From the NCBI GenBank assembly GCA_019413955.1, contig DXMX01000013.1:1-6442 (forward strand): a DNA stretch of 6,442 nt, in the 5' to 3' direction. Position numbers and translations under genes: made by a program. Shown here piece by piece: positions 1-5,826 of this stretch (position 1 is its first letter; every line of letters begins with the position of its first letter). Source of the DNA: Collinsella sp. (lineage in GTDB: Bacteria; Actinomycetota; Coriobacteriia; Coriobacteriales; Coriobacteriaceae). The notes under the pieces are model-generated. The model saw nothing but the letters and a program-made list of their open reading frames with translations, ran no database searches and was not told the origin of the DNA.

Positions 1-991
1 CGCGGAGATTAGTTGCTCGAATGACACCTTCGTAGCGATTGATGCGCAGACGCGGGAAGGCATTGAAAAAGCGCAGGTCACGACGACTGAGTGACACGCT
101 TGGCACCGGACGGCTCATGCGCTTGCCGGCAAGGCGACGACTGAGCGACGGACGCGGCATGTTCGGCGCGGCATCGGCCACGCGGCGGGCGGCAAGCGCC
201 AGGCCGCGAGCACCATCCGCGATAAACGTCGGCATCGAAGCCTTCTCGCGCAGGGCATCGAGCGCGGCGTCGCCCAGCTCGGCCAGCCACGCGTTAACGG
301 CACGGCTGCGGATATGCGTCTGTGCCACCGAGCCGATCGCCGAATCGGGAATACGTTCGAGCATAGAGTCGGACGCATCGGCAAGCGACTCGTTAATGCG
401 GTCGGCAAGGTCGGCCCGGACGCGCTCCAGCTGATCAGACAGACGCCGCCAACTCGCCAACGAGCACACCGCGTCGACCATCATCGCGACCGCGACGATA
501 AAGGCGGACAGCCGCACAATCAGCACCGGCAGATGGCCAAGCAGCCCCAGCAATGCCGGCTCCACTAAACGGCAAATACACAACGCACCCAAGCCAAACG
601 CGCAGGCCCAGTACAGACAGATGCGTCCGTGCAGGTTAAACGGCAGGTGCGAGTAATCCCAAAAGCGAGCGCCCGTTGTTTTTTCCAACAGCACGCCTAC
701 GCTGTACTCGATCACGCTGCATACGAGCGCTGCAGCGACAAACTGGCTCGAGGCATCCGGAATCCCGCGCAACAGCAGCCAGCAGGCAATGCCGCCCACA
801 CCATAGATAGGACAACACGGCCCCAGCAAAAAGCCACTGTTGGCAAATCGTCCGTGATTGAGCATGGCGCATACTGTCGACTCCCATGCCCAACCGCAAA
901 ACCCGTAAAAGGCAAACGAGAGCACCAGTGCCGAGAGTGGGCAGGCGGCAAGCGTCGCACCGCCAAACGCCATATCAATCGCGGTCCCCAC
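1..991 (-). CDS. CmpB-like putative ABC transporter permease (PF06541 type), partial
   Basis: An open frame of 330 codons on the minus strand runs off the left edge without a stop, so the C-terminus is missing. The N-terminal ~180 residues match the family annotated as putative ABC-transporter type IV (CmpB): GFCGWAWES at 30-38, GFLLGPCCPIYG at 53-64, IEY at 94-96, and LLEKTTGARFWDYS followed by PFNLHGRICL at about 101-126. About five hydrophobic segments are visible (near 14-36, 53-74, 84-102, 126-143, 154-180). From about 182 the chain becomes charged and helical, probably a cytoplasmic tail with a short coiled coil (about 184-214). I chose the GTG at 991-989 because purine-rich AGGAG and AGAGGG sites lie 10 and 6 bases upstream; an in-frame ATG at 973-971 is the alternative. 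The start is three bases past the HD gene stop, so translation is probably coupled. The biochemical function of the family is unknown to me; 'permease' is a family name, and no ATPase is adjacent here. Confidence 0.88.
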   Translation of the reverse strand, partial: MGTAIDMAFGGATLAACPLSALVLSFAFYGFCGWAWESTVCAMLNHGRFANSGFLLGPCCPIYGVGGIACWLLLRGIPDASSQFVAAALVCSVIEYSVGVLLEKTTGARFWDYSHLPFNLHGRICLYWACAFGLGALCICRLVEPALLGLLGHLPVLIVRLSAFIVAVAMMVDAVCSLASWRRLSDQLERVRADLADRINESLADASDSMLERIPDSAIGSVAQTHIRSRAVNAWLAELGDAALDALREKASMPTFIADGARGLALAARRVADAAPNMPRPSLSRRLAGKRMSRPVPSVSLSRRDLRFFNAFPRLRINRYEGVIRATNLR

Positions 992-994
992 CGT

Positions 995-1531
995 CTACCC
1001 TCTCCTCTTTTCGCTCGATGCTTTACTCACGCTATCGTCTGTCTCGTCCTTGCGCCGCAGACGACCGGCGACCGTCTCACGCAGAGCACACCATTTATCC
1101 GCCAGGCACACAATCCATGCCTCACGACACGTCGGCGGCACCGGCACCAGCGGAAACATATGGCGTACGATAATATTCCGCTCACGAGACGTCAGCTCAA
1201 AATCTTCCTCGGCACGCGCCAGGGCAAAAAACGGATGCCGAAATCCGTGCAGGCGATGGCTCGGATCGGGATCGTGCCAGTCATAGAGAAAGTAATCGTG
1301 TAACAAGGCTCCGCGCAGCAGCGAGGCACGGTCGATCGAAATGCCAGCACGGCCCAAGTGCTCGGCAAAGGACAGACTTGCCCGTGCCACCGAGGTCACA
1401 TGTGCATAGACCGTCACGTCGCCATGCTGGATAAACTCGCGCGTCAGGTCCAGACGGCCCGCCTGCGCCAGTTGACGGGCAGCATGGTCTACTTCGCACG
1501 CGATTTTCTCGGCACGAACGGCATCGGACAT
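995..1531 (-). CDS. HD-domain protein (predicted metal-dependent phosphohydrolase)
   Basis: This 178-residue soluble protein carries the HD superfamily metal-binding pattern. H44 lies in YAHVTSVA, the H78-D79 doublet in LLHDYFLYDWHD, further histidines at H99 (FRHPF) and H124 (VRHMFPL), and the closing aspartate at D145 in CLADK. HD proteins usually bind one or two divalent metals and hydrolyse phosphate esters of nucleotides or similar compounds; the substrate here cannot be read from the sequence. The spacing H-HD-H-H-D is complete, so it is probably catalytically competent. An in-frame ATG 24 codons upstream exists, but the start at 1531 has a strong AAGGAGG site (1542-1536) four bases away and gives a normal N-terminus. 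It is the first gene of a two-gene unit with the CmpB-like protein. The last ~30 residues are charged and look disordered. Confidence 0.9.
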   Translation of the reverse strand: MSDAVRAEKIACEVDHAARQLAQAGRLDLTREFIQHGDVTVYAHVTSVARASLSFAEHLGRAGISIDRASLLRGALLHDYFLYDWHDPDPSHRLHGFRHPFFALARAEEDFELTSRERNIIVRHMFPLVPVPPTCREAWIVCLADKWCALRETVAGRLRRKDETDDSVSKASSEKRRG

Positions 1532-1617
1532 GCTGCCTCCTTCCAGCGGCTCACGGCGGCAAGCCACGGCCTGTGCACAATCGATAAAAACATCATGGAA
1601 CACATCAGTATGGCATC

Positions 1618-1635
1618 GGACAAAACGTTTTGCCC
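1618..1635. promoter_or_regulatory. Candidate operator: quasi-palindrome centred on AACGTT
   Basis: The 12 bases CAAAACGTTTTG (1621-1632) are a perfect palindrome. One mismatched pair and then two more matching pairs extend it to 18 bases. A central CG flanked by A and T runs resembles operators of LacI-family repressors. The site lies 86 bases upstream of the HD start and 125 bases upstream of the DXS-like start, so it could serve either gene. That it is an operator is inference from symmetry and position only. Confidence 0.35.
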
Positions 1636-1720
1636 CACCAGTTGGCGAATTACCGCGCCGCCGTCACATATCAAACGCCAAAATGTGCGAGACTGTCTTG
1701 TGCAATTGTGTCGGCCGAGG

Positions 1721-1734
1721 GAGCGCCGGCGCTC
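1721..1734. repeat. 14-base perfect GC-rich palindrome upstream of the DXS-like gene
   Basis: GAGCGCCGGCGCTC is a perfect palindrome ending 25 bases before the DXS-like ATG. In RNA it could fold as a 5-bp stem with a CCGG loop close to the ribosome-binding site; in DNA it could be a protein site. GC-rich palindromes arise more readily by chance in a high-GC genome, so confidence in a function is low. Confidence 0.3.
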
Positions 1735-1759
1735 GATTCGCATGGAGTAACCCACAACG

Positions 1760-3541
1760 ATGCTGCTTACGCAAACGACAACGCCCGAGGACGTCAAGGC
1801 TCTCGACCGCGCCGAGCTTCCGCTGCTCTGCGGCGAGATTCGCCACGCCATCCTCGAAAGCTCCGCCGCTGTCGGCGGACACGTTGCCCCCAACCTGGGC
1901 ATCGTTGAGCTTACGGTTGCGCTTCATCGCGTGTTTAACTCCCCTATCGACAAGATTGTCTTTGACGTTTCGCACCAGACCTACGCCCACAAGGCGCTGA
2001 CCGGGCGCGCGTACACTTATATCGATCCGGAGCGTTATGGTGAGGCTTCTGGCTTTGCCAATCCCGACGAGTCCGAGCACGACCTGTTTGCCATGGGGCA
2101 TACCTCGACCTCGGTGAGCTTGGGCTGCGGCCTTGCCCACGCGCGCGACCTGGCGGGTGACACGTATAACGTCATTACCGTTATTGGCGACGGTTCGCTT
2201 TCGGGCGGCCTGGCGTTTGAGGGCTTTAACAATGCCGCCGAGCTCGACAGCAACCTGATCATCATCGTCAACGATAACGACCAGTCCATCGCCGAAAACC
2301 ACGGTGGCCTCTATCGCAATCTGGCCGAGCTGCGCGCCAGCAACGGCACCTGTGAGCGCAACGTTTTCCGCGCGCTGGGGCTCGACTATCGCTACCTGGA
2401 CGCCGGTAACGATGTCCAAGCGCTGGTCGATACGCTGCAGGAGCTGCGCGATATCGATCATCCCATCGTGCTGCATGTCTCCACCGCCAAGGGCAAGGGC
2501 TTTGAGCCAGCCCAGAGCGACCCCGAGCACTGGCATCATGTGGGGCCCTTCGATATGGCAACCGGCCGCAAACTTTGCCCGGGCCACCCGAGCGAGCCCG
2601 CACCGCGCACCTATGCCGATATTACGGGCGAGGCGCTCAGCGCCGCCATCGAGCGCGATCCGCAGGTCGTGGGCATCACGGCCGCCACGCCCTACATCAT
2701 GGGCTTTACACCCGAGCTTCGCGCCGCGGCAGGCAAGCAGTTTGTCGACGTGGGCATTGCCGAGGAGCACGCCGTGACCTTTGCCACCGCGCTTGCACGC
2801 TCGGGCGCCAAGCCAGTCTTTGGTGTGTACGGCACGTTTTTGCAGCGCGCCTACGACGAGCTGTGGCACGACCTGTGCCTCAACGACGCCTCTGCAACCA
2901 TCCTGGTGTTTGGCGCGTCGATCTTTGGCACCACGTCCGAGACGCACCTTTCGTTCTTTGATATTTCCATGCTGGGCGGACTTCCCTACATGCGCTACCT
3001 AGCGCCGGCCTGCATGGAGGAATACCTGTCCATGCTGAGCTGGTCGCTCAACCACCGCGAGCATCCCGTGGCAATCCGCGTACCGGGCATCGGCTTGGTA
3101 AGCCGCCCCGATCTGGCGCCCGCCGAGGGCACCGGCTACAGCGTCGTTCGCTACAACGTGATGCGCCAGGGTCGCGACGTTGCCGTACTCGCGCTCGGCG
3201 ATTTCTTTGAGCTGGGCGAGCGCGTGGCAAACCGTCTGACTGCCGAGTACGGTATCGAGGCCACACTCGTCAACCCGCGCTTTGCAACCGAGCTCGACCG
3301 CGAGTTCCTCGACAGCCTTGCCGCCGAGCATCGCGTTGTCATCACCCTCGAGGACGGCATCTTGGACGGCGGCTGGGGTGAGCGCGTGGCATGTTATCTA
3401 GCATGCACGCCGTTGCGCACGCGCACCTTCGGCATCGCCAAGGGCTTCCCCGACCGCTACGACCCCAACGAACTGCTCGCGCAGAACGGCATGACGGTCG
3501 AGAACATGGCCGCCGAAGCCGCAAGGCTTCTCAACGAGTAA
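1760..3541 (+). CDS. DXS-family thiamine-diphosphate enzyme (1-deoxy-D-xylulose-5-phosphate synthase-like), acceptor site altered
   Basis: This 593-residue enzyme aligns along its whole length with DXS (E. coli DXS, 620 residues), which joins pyruvate and glyceraldehyde 3-phosphate to make DXP. The cofactor site is intact: H41, H72 in DVSHQ, GDG at 143-145 with NDN at 171-173 for Mg-diphosphate, H259 and the catalytic glutamate E335 in GIAEEHAVTF. Y357, R363 (FLQRAYD) and H396 also match. By ungapped comparison with the E. coli sequence from memory, acceptor and substrate-sensing residues differ: R420 is G385, D427 is T392, R478 is G443 and R99 is E91 (with R92 beside it). A linker of roughly 30 residues after position 190 is also missing. 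The usual three domains are present: a diphosphate-binding N-terminal part, a central pyrimidine-binding part (about 285-450) and a C-terminal transketolase domain (about 465-590). It may make a different acyloin from another acceptor; a divergent true DXS remains possible. No neighbour belongs to the isoprenoid pathway, and a terminator follows directly. Confidence 0.85.
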   Translation: MLLTQTTTPEDVKALDRAELPLLCGEIRHAILESSAAVGGHVAPNLGIVELTVALHRVFNSPIDKIVFDVSHQTYAHKALTGRAYTYIDPERYGEASGFANPDESEHDLFAMGHTSTSVSLGCGLAHARDLAGDTYNVITVIGDGSLSGGLAFEGFNNAAELDSNLIIIVNDNDQSIAENHGGLYRNLAELRASNGTCERNVFRALGLDYRYLDAGNDVQALVDTLQELRDIDHPIVLHVSTAKGKGFEPAQSDPEHWHHVGPFDMATGRKLCPGHPSEPAPRTYADITGEALSAAIERDPQVVGITAATPYIMGFTPELRAAAGKQFVDVGIAEEHAVTFATALARSGAKPVFGVYGTFLQRAYDELWHDLCLNDASATILVFGASIFGTTSETHLSFFDISMLGGLPYMRYLAPACMEEYLSMLSWSLNHREHPVAIRVPGIGLVSRPDLAPAEGTGYSVVRYNVMRQGRDVAVLALGDFFELGERVANRLTAEYGIEATLVNPRFATELDREFLDSLAAEHRVVITLEDGILDGGWGERVACYLACTPLRTRTFGIAKGFPDRYDPNELLAQNGMTVENMAAEAARLLNE

Positions 3542-3579
3542 AAAACCTCCGCAAGGGAAGCACCCCTGCGAAGGTTTTT
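3541..3579 (+). terminator. Intrinsic terminator after the DXS-like gene
   Basis: Two 17-base arms (3541-3557 and 3563-3579) pair at 15 of 17 positions around the loop AAGCA. The stem opens with five A-T pairs, so a U tract follows the GC-rich part on the top strand and the same holds on the bottom strand; it could stop transcription from both sides. It begins at the last base of the stop codon, which supports a single-gene transcript. Confidence 0.9.
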
Positions 3580-3594
3580 ATTTTCGCGGCGCGA

Positions 3595-3655
3595 TTATCT
3601 CAATCTGTAACATCTAGAGGATAAATCCTCGTCCAGATGTTACAGATCTAGATAA
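3595..3655. repeat. Inverted repeat unit 1
   Basis: This is the most complete hairpin of the three. TTATCT pairs with AGATAA at the ends, a 13-base stretch (3603-3615) pairs fully with 3635-3647, and GAGGAT (3617-3622) pairs with ATCCTC (3625-3630). Short asymmetric bulges separate these stems. Confidence 0.88.
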
Positions 3656-3676
3656 GACATCTTAGTCCCAGACCTT

Positions 3677-3735
3677 TGTCTCAATCTGTAACAGCTAGAG
3701 ACCTTTTGTCCGTCCAGATGTTACAGATCGAGACA
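3677..3735. repeat. Inverted repeat unit 2
   Basis: TGTCTC (3677-3682) pairs with GAGACA (3730-3735), and the 10-base core at 3684-3693 pairs with 3719-3728. The base between these stems and the first base inside are mismatched (A opposite C, G opposite A). Only a weak GAC/GTC stem is possible in the interior. Confidence 0.88.
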
Positions 3736-3758
3736 TTCGAATCCCCCTGAAGAGATAA

Positions 3759-3813
3759 TCTCGATCTGTAACAGCTAGAACCCATTTCCTCGTCTACCTG
3801 TTACAGATTGAGA
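3759..3813. repeat. Inverted repeat unit 3
   Basis: TCTC (3759-3762) pairs with GAGA (3810-3813), and CTGTAACAG pairs with CTGTTACAG, continuing inward as TAGA with TCTA after one mismatch. Just to the left, GAGATAATCTC (3752-3762) is a small extra palindrome overlapping the unit. The interior does not form the extra stem seen in unit 1. Confidence 0.88.
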
Positions 3814-3959
3814 CAAAACAACGAGACCGGCCGCCCGCAAAACGCTTTCTTAGCTGTAATAATCAACGTTTGCCCAGATAAAGCCTACCAAAATAAACCT
3901 GTCCCTTTTCGGTAGGTAGAATTACCCATAAGGCAAGTATGTTTCTGAGTTATTTCGTG
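3814..3959. other. Non-coding leader upstream of the transporter promoter
   Basis: This AT-richer stretch has no convincing gene. A six-base inverted repeat, CCTACC (3884-3889) and GGTAGG (3911-3916), is separated by 21 bases, and GGTA/TACC arms (3915-3918, 3923-3926) form a smaller dyad beside it. Both lie upstream of the predicted -35 box, so they would act as DNA sites if they act at all. I recognise no riboswitch. Confidence 0.5.
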
Positions 3960-3989
3960 TTGACCCGTCTGAGCGCGATAGGGTATAAC
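3960..3989 (+). promoter_or_regulatory. Predicted sigma-70-type promoter of the transporter operon
   Basis: TTGACC (3960-3965) and TATAAC (3984-3989) each match the housekeeping consensus at five of six bases and are 18 bases apart. Transcription would begin near 3996, giving a leader of about 37 bases before the binding-protein gene. This is the best promoter in the window. Confidence 0.7.
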
Positions 3990-4015
3990 TCTACTCAACC
4001 GCTAGGGATTTTATT

Positions 4016-4030
4016 GAGAAAGGTGTTCTC
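4016..4030 (+). promoter_or_regulatory. Ribosome-binding site in a small dyad before the binding-protein gene
   Basis: AAAGG (4019-4023) is the probable ribosome-binding site, nine bases before the ATG at 4033. It straddles a small hairpin in which GAGAA (4016-4020) can pair with TTCTC (4026-4030), leaving AGGTG in the loop. The stem is only five pairs, so any effect on translation is speculative. Confidence 0.4.
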
Positions 4031-4032
4031 CT

Positions 4033-5028
4033 ATGAGCAAGAACCTCTCCCAGCAGGTCGTTCTCGACCGCCGCGGCTTCGTTGCCGCCACCTTCGCAAC
4101 CGTCGCCGGCCTTGGTCTTGCCGGCTGCTCCGACACCAGCGCCGAGGCCGACAAGGGTTCCGCCGCCGGCTCTTCCAAGAGCTCCAATGATACCGAGGCT
4201 TCCACCACGCTCGACGCCAAGGCATTCGACAAACTCGTCGACAACGGCCCCAAGGCCGATGACGATACCATCGCCGCCAGCACCTGGGCCACGGCCGTCA
4301 AGGACGCCGGCGTCTTTAAGATCGGTGGCGTTCAGACTTCCACGCTCTTCTCCCTCCTCAACGAGAAAGACGGTCAGACCCGCGGCTTCGACGCCGGCAT
4401 CGCGCAGCTTCTGTCCAACTACATCCTGGGCGAGAACAAGGTCGAGATCACCCAGGTGACCTCGGACACGCGCGAGTCCGTCCTGCAGAACGGCCAGGTC
4501 GACGCTGTCTTTGCCACCTACACCATCACTGACGAGCGCAAGAAACTCGTCTCCTTTGCCGGTCCCTACTACTACACCCAGCAGGCTATCCTAGTGCTCG
4601 CCGACAACGACGACATCAAGAGCGTCGACGACCTGGCCGATAAGAACGTCGCCGTCCAGTCCGGCTCCAACGGCCCCGCCATCCTGGAGGAGTTCGCCCC
4701 CAAGGCCAGCCAGCAGGAGTTCAAGACCGACGAGGAGGCCCGCCAGGCACTCCAGCAGGGCCGCGTTGACGCCTACGTCATCGACAACAACATGCAGCAG
4801 AGCGCCCTGGTCCGCGAGCCCGGTAAGTACAAGATCGCCGGCAAGCCCTTCGGCAGCAAGGAGCCCTATGGCATCGGCCTGCCGCTCGATTCCGACGGTG
4901 TCGCCTTTGTCAACGACTTCCTTAAGAAGATCGAGGACGACGGCACTTGGACCGAGCTGTGGCAGATCTGCATCGGCGACCGCACGGGCGACACCAATGT
5001 TCCCGAGCTGCCCGAGATCGGCGCCTAG
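4033..5028 (+). CDS. Amino-acid ABC transporter substrate-binding lipoprotein (SBP family 3)
   Basis: This 331-residue protein is the extracellular receptor of a polar amino-acid importer. The N-terminus has the twin-arginine pattern DRRGFVAA (R13-R14), a hydrophobic stretch to about 30, and a lipobox LAGC with C32 as the lipid anchor, so it is probably exported folded by Tat and then lipidated. Residues 33-60 are a Ser/Ala/Asp-rich linker. The binding domain covers about 92-315: TRGFDAGIAQLL at 117-127, TITDERKKLVSFAGPYYYTQQAILVL at about 163-189 with R169 as the likely ligand carboxylate contact, a hinge near 190 and VDAYVIDNN at 245-253. The pattern is closest to GluB-like proteins; glutamate or another polar amino acid is likely, but the ligand cannot be fixed. 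It is first in the operon with its own promoter, and a hairpin separates it from the permeases. Confidence 0.92.
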   Translation: MSKNLSQQVVLDRRGFVAATFATVAGLGLAGCSDTSAEADKGSAAGSSKSSNDTEASTTLDAKAFDKLVDNGPKADDDTIAASTWATAVKDAGVFKIGGVQTSTLFSLLNEKDGQTRGFDAGIAQLLSNYILGENKVEITQVTSDTRESVLQNGQVDAVFATYTITDERKKLVSFAGPYYYTQQAILVLADNDDIKSVDDLADKNVAVQSGSNGPAILEEFAPKASQQEFKTDEEARQALQQGRVDAYVIDNNMQQSALVREPGKYKIAGKPFGSKEPYGIGLPLDSDGVAFVNDFLKKIEDDGTWTELWQICIGDRTGDTNVPELPEIGA

Positions 5029-5116
5029 GCAGCGAGCCTGGTAACGGCCGCAACGAAACCATATGGAAACGCACGATGCGCTTTATTGCGGTAAACTGTT
5101 TCCTCACAGAGTTGTC

Positions 5117-5149
5117 GGGGCTTCCGTACACACGGGAGCCCCTTTCCTT
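5117..5149 (+). terminator. Intercistronic hairpin, probable attenuator
   Basis: The arms 5117-5127 and 5132-5142 pair at all 11 positions (one G-T wobble) around the loop ACAC and are followed by TTTCCTT, a broken U tract. It lies between the binding-protein gene and the first permease. Such hairpins in ABC importer operons act as partial terminators or protect the upstream mRNA end, giving more receptor than membrane subunits. The interrupted U tract fits partial rather than full termination. Confidence 0.75.
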
Positions 5150-5166
5150 ATCGGCGGGAGGTCCGC

Positions 5167-5826
5167 ATGAGTCTCTTCGAGCTCTGGTCGCTCTATGGCC
5201 AGAACTATATCGACGCGCTGCTAGCAACCTGGGGCATGACGCTTGAGTCGTTTGCCATCGCCATGGTGCTGGCCGTCGCCGTCACCGTGATGCGCGTGTC
5301 GCCGCTCAAGCCGCTGCGCGTCTTTGGCGACCTATATGTCCAGGTCTTCCGTAACATCCCCGGCATCGCGCTGCTCATCATCGTCGTCTATGCGCTGCCG
5401 CCGCTCAAGGTCGTCCTGCCCTACCGCACCTGCGTTATCGTCGCCACGGTCCTTTTGGGCTCGGCCTTTGGCTCCGAGAACTTTATGAGCGGCATCAACA
5501 CCGTCGGCGTCGGCCAGGTGGAAGCCGCCCGCTCGCTGGGCATGAGCTTTAGCCGTATCCTCGCCAAGATCGTGATTCCGCAGGCACTGCGCTCGAGCGT
5601 GCTGCCCATGACCAACCTCTTTATCGCCGTCATGCTCACCACCGCGCTCGGCAGCCAGGTGCCGCTTAAGCCGCAGGAGCTCACCGGCGTGGTGAGCTAC
5701 ATCAACACGCGCTCGCTCGGCGGCGTCGCCGCGTTCTTTATCTCGGCGCTCGGCTACCTGGGCACGGCCTTTGTGGTGAGCCACATTGGCAACTACATCG
5801 ATAGGAAGGTGAGGATCCTCCGATGA
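5167..5826 (+). CDS. Amino-acid ABC transporter permease 1 (HisM/GluC-like)
   Basis: This 219-residue membrane protein is one half of the translocation channel. It has about five hydrophobic helices (near 24-43, 58-79, 88-104, 148-165, 186-206) and the EAA loop that docks on the ATPase: VEAARSLGMSFSRILAKIVIPQALR at about 118-142, with E119 and G125 in place. The early segment FRNIPGIALLIIVVY (61-75) is typical of the His/Glu/Gln/Arg/opine permease family. In order and length it corresponds to GluC of actinobacterial glutamate importers. The ribosome-binding site GGGAGG (5156-5161) is five bases before the ATG, just after the attenuator-like hairpin. Its stop overlaps the start of permease 2, so the two should be made together. 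Confidence 0.93.
   Translation: MSLFELWSLYGQNYIDALLATWGMTLESFAIAMVLAVAVTVMRVSPLKPLRVFGDLYVQVFRNIPGIALLIIVVYALPPLKVVLPYRTCVIVATVLLGSAFGSENFMSGINTVGVGQVEAARSLGMSFSRILAKIVIPQALRSSVLPMTNLFIAVMLTTALGSQVPLKPQELTGVVSYINTRSLGGVAAFFISALGYLGTAFVVSHIGNYIDRKVRILR

Larger units (their letters stand above)
1532..1759. promoter_or_regulatory. Divergent intergenic region between the HD gene and the DXS-like gene
   Basis: These 228 bases must hold the promoters of the leftward HD/CmpB unit and probably of the rightward DXS-like gene. I found no pair of -35 and -10 boxes good enough to name on either strand. Two palindromes stand out and are listed separately. The DXS-like gene has only a modest ribosome-binding site, GGAG at 1744-1747, 12 bases before its ATG. 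Confidence 0.5.
3595..3813. repeat. Array of three evenly spaced inverted repeats (six half-sites)
   Basis: Six copies of a half-site of about 22 bases alternate in orientation. The 10-base core ATCTGTAACA is identical in all six (starts 3603, 3684, 3764 on the top strand; its complement at 3638, 3719, 3799). Each pair spans exactly 45 bases from outer core end to outer core end, and successive pairs are 81 and 80 bases apart. The outer flank usually reads TCTC, the inner flank roughly CTAGA or CTGGA. The 25 bases inside each pair and the 20 or so between pairs are poorly conserved, so the half-sites are under selection or recently copied. The array sits between the terminator and the transporter promoter, with no coding frame. 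REPIN-like mobile palindromes, a multi-operator cluster or a structured RNA are the main options. Confidence 0.9.

Noticed and set aside
629..1303. 224-codon open frame on the plus strand
   Set aside because: It lies antisense to the HD and CmpB-like genes, crosses their junction, and its translation is rich in Arg, Gln, His and Pro with no recognisable domain. The family motifs are on the other strand.
1532..1603. In-frame upstream start for the HD gene, adding 24 residues
   Set aside because: The start at 1531 has a strong AAGGAGG site at the right distance; the extension shows no domain and would bury that site inside the gene.
1664..2947. 427-codon open frame on the minus strand
   Set aside because: It is antisense to the DXS-like gene, whose complete domain motifs fix the coding frame. 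Long antisense frames are common in GC-rich genes.
3595..3813. CRISPR array
   Set aside because: The repeated elements alternate in orientation and occur in pairs; they are not direct repeats with uniform spacers, and no cas gene is visible.
3595..3813. Integron attC sites or a run of simple terminators
   Set aside because: There is no GTTRRRY-type core site and no gene cassette between the units, and none of the hairpins is followed by a U tract.
3884..3916. Riboswitch in the transporter leader (CCTACC/GGTAGG pair)
   Set aside because: The pair lies upstream of the predicted promoter, has only six-base arms and a 21-base loop, and resembles no riboswitch class I can recognise.
3939..4190. 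83-codon open frame overlapping the transporter promoter and binding-protein start
   Set aside because: It spans the predicted promoter and runs out of frame through the lipoprotein gene, giving an arginine-rich chain typical of a shadow frame.
5811..5820. GAGGATCCTC palindrome over the ribosome-binding site of permease 2
   Set aside because: A 10-base palindrome with no room for a loop is unlikely to form a stable hairpin; it is better read as a ribosome-binding site inside the coding end of permease 1.
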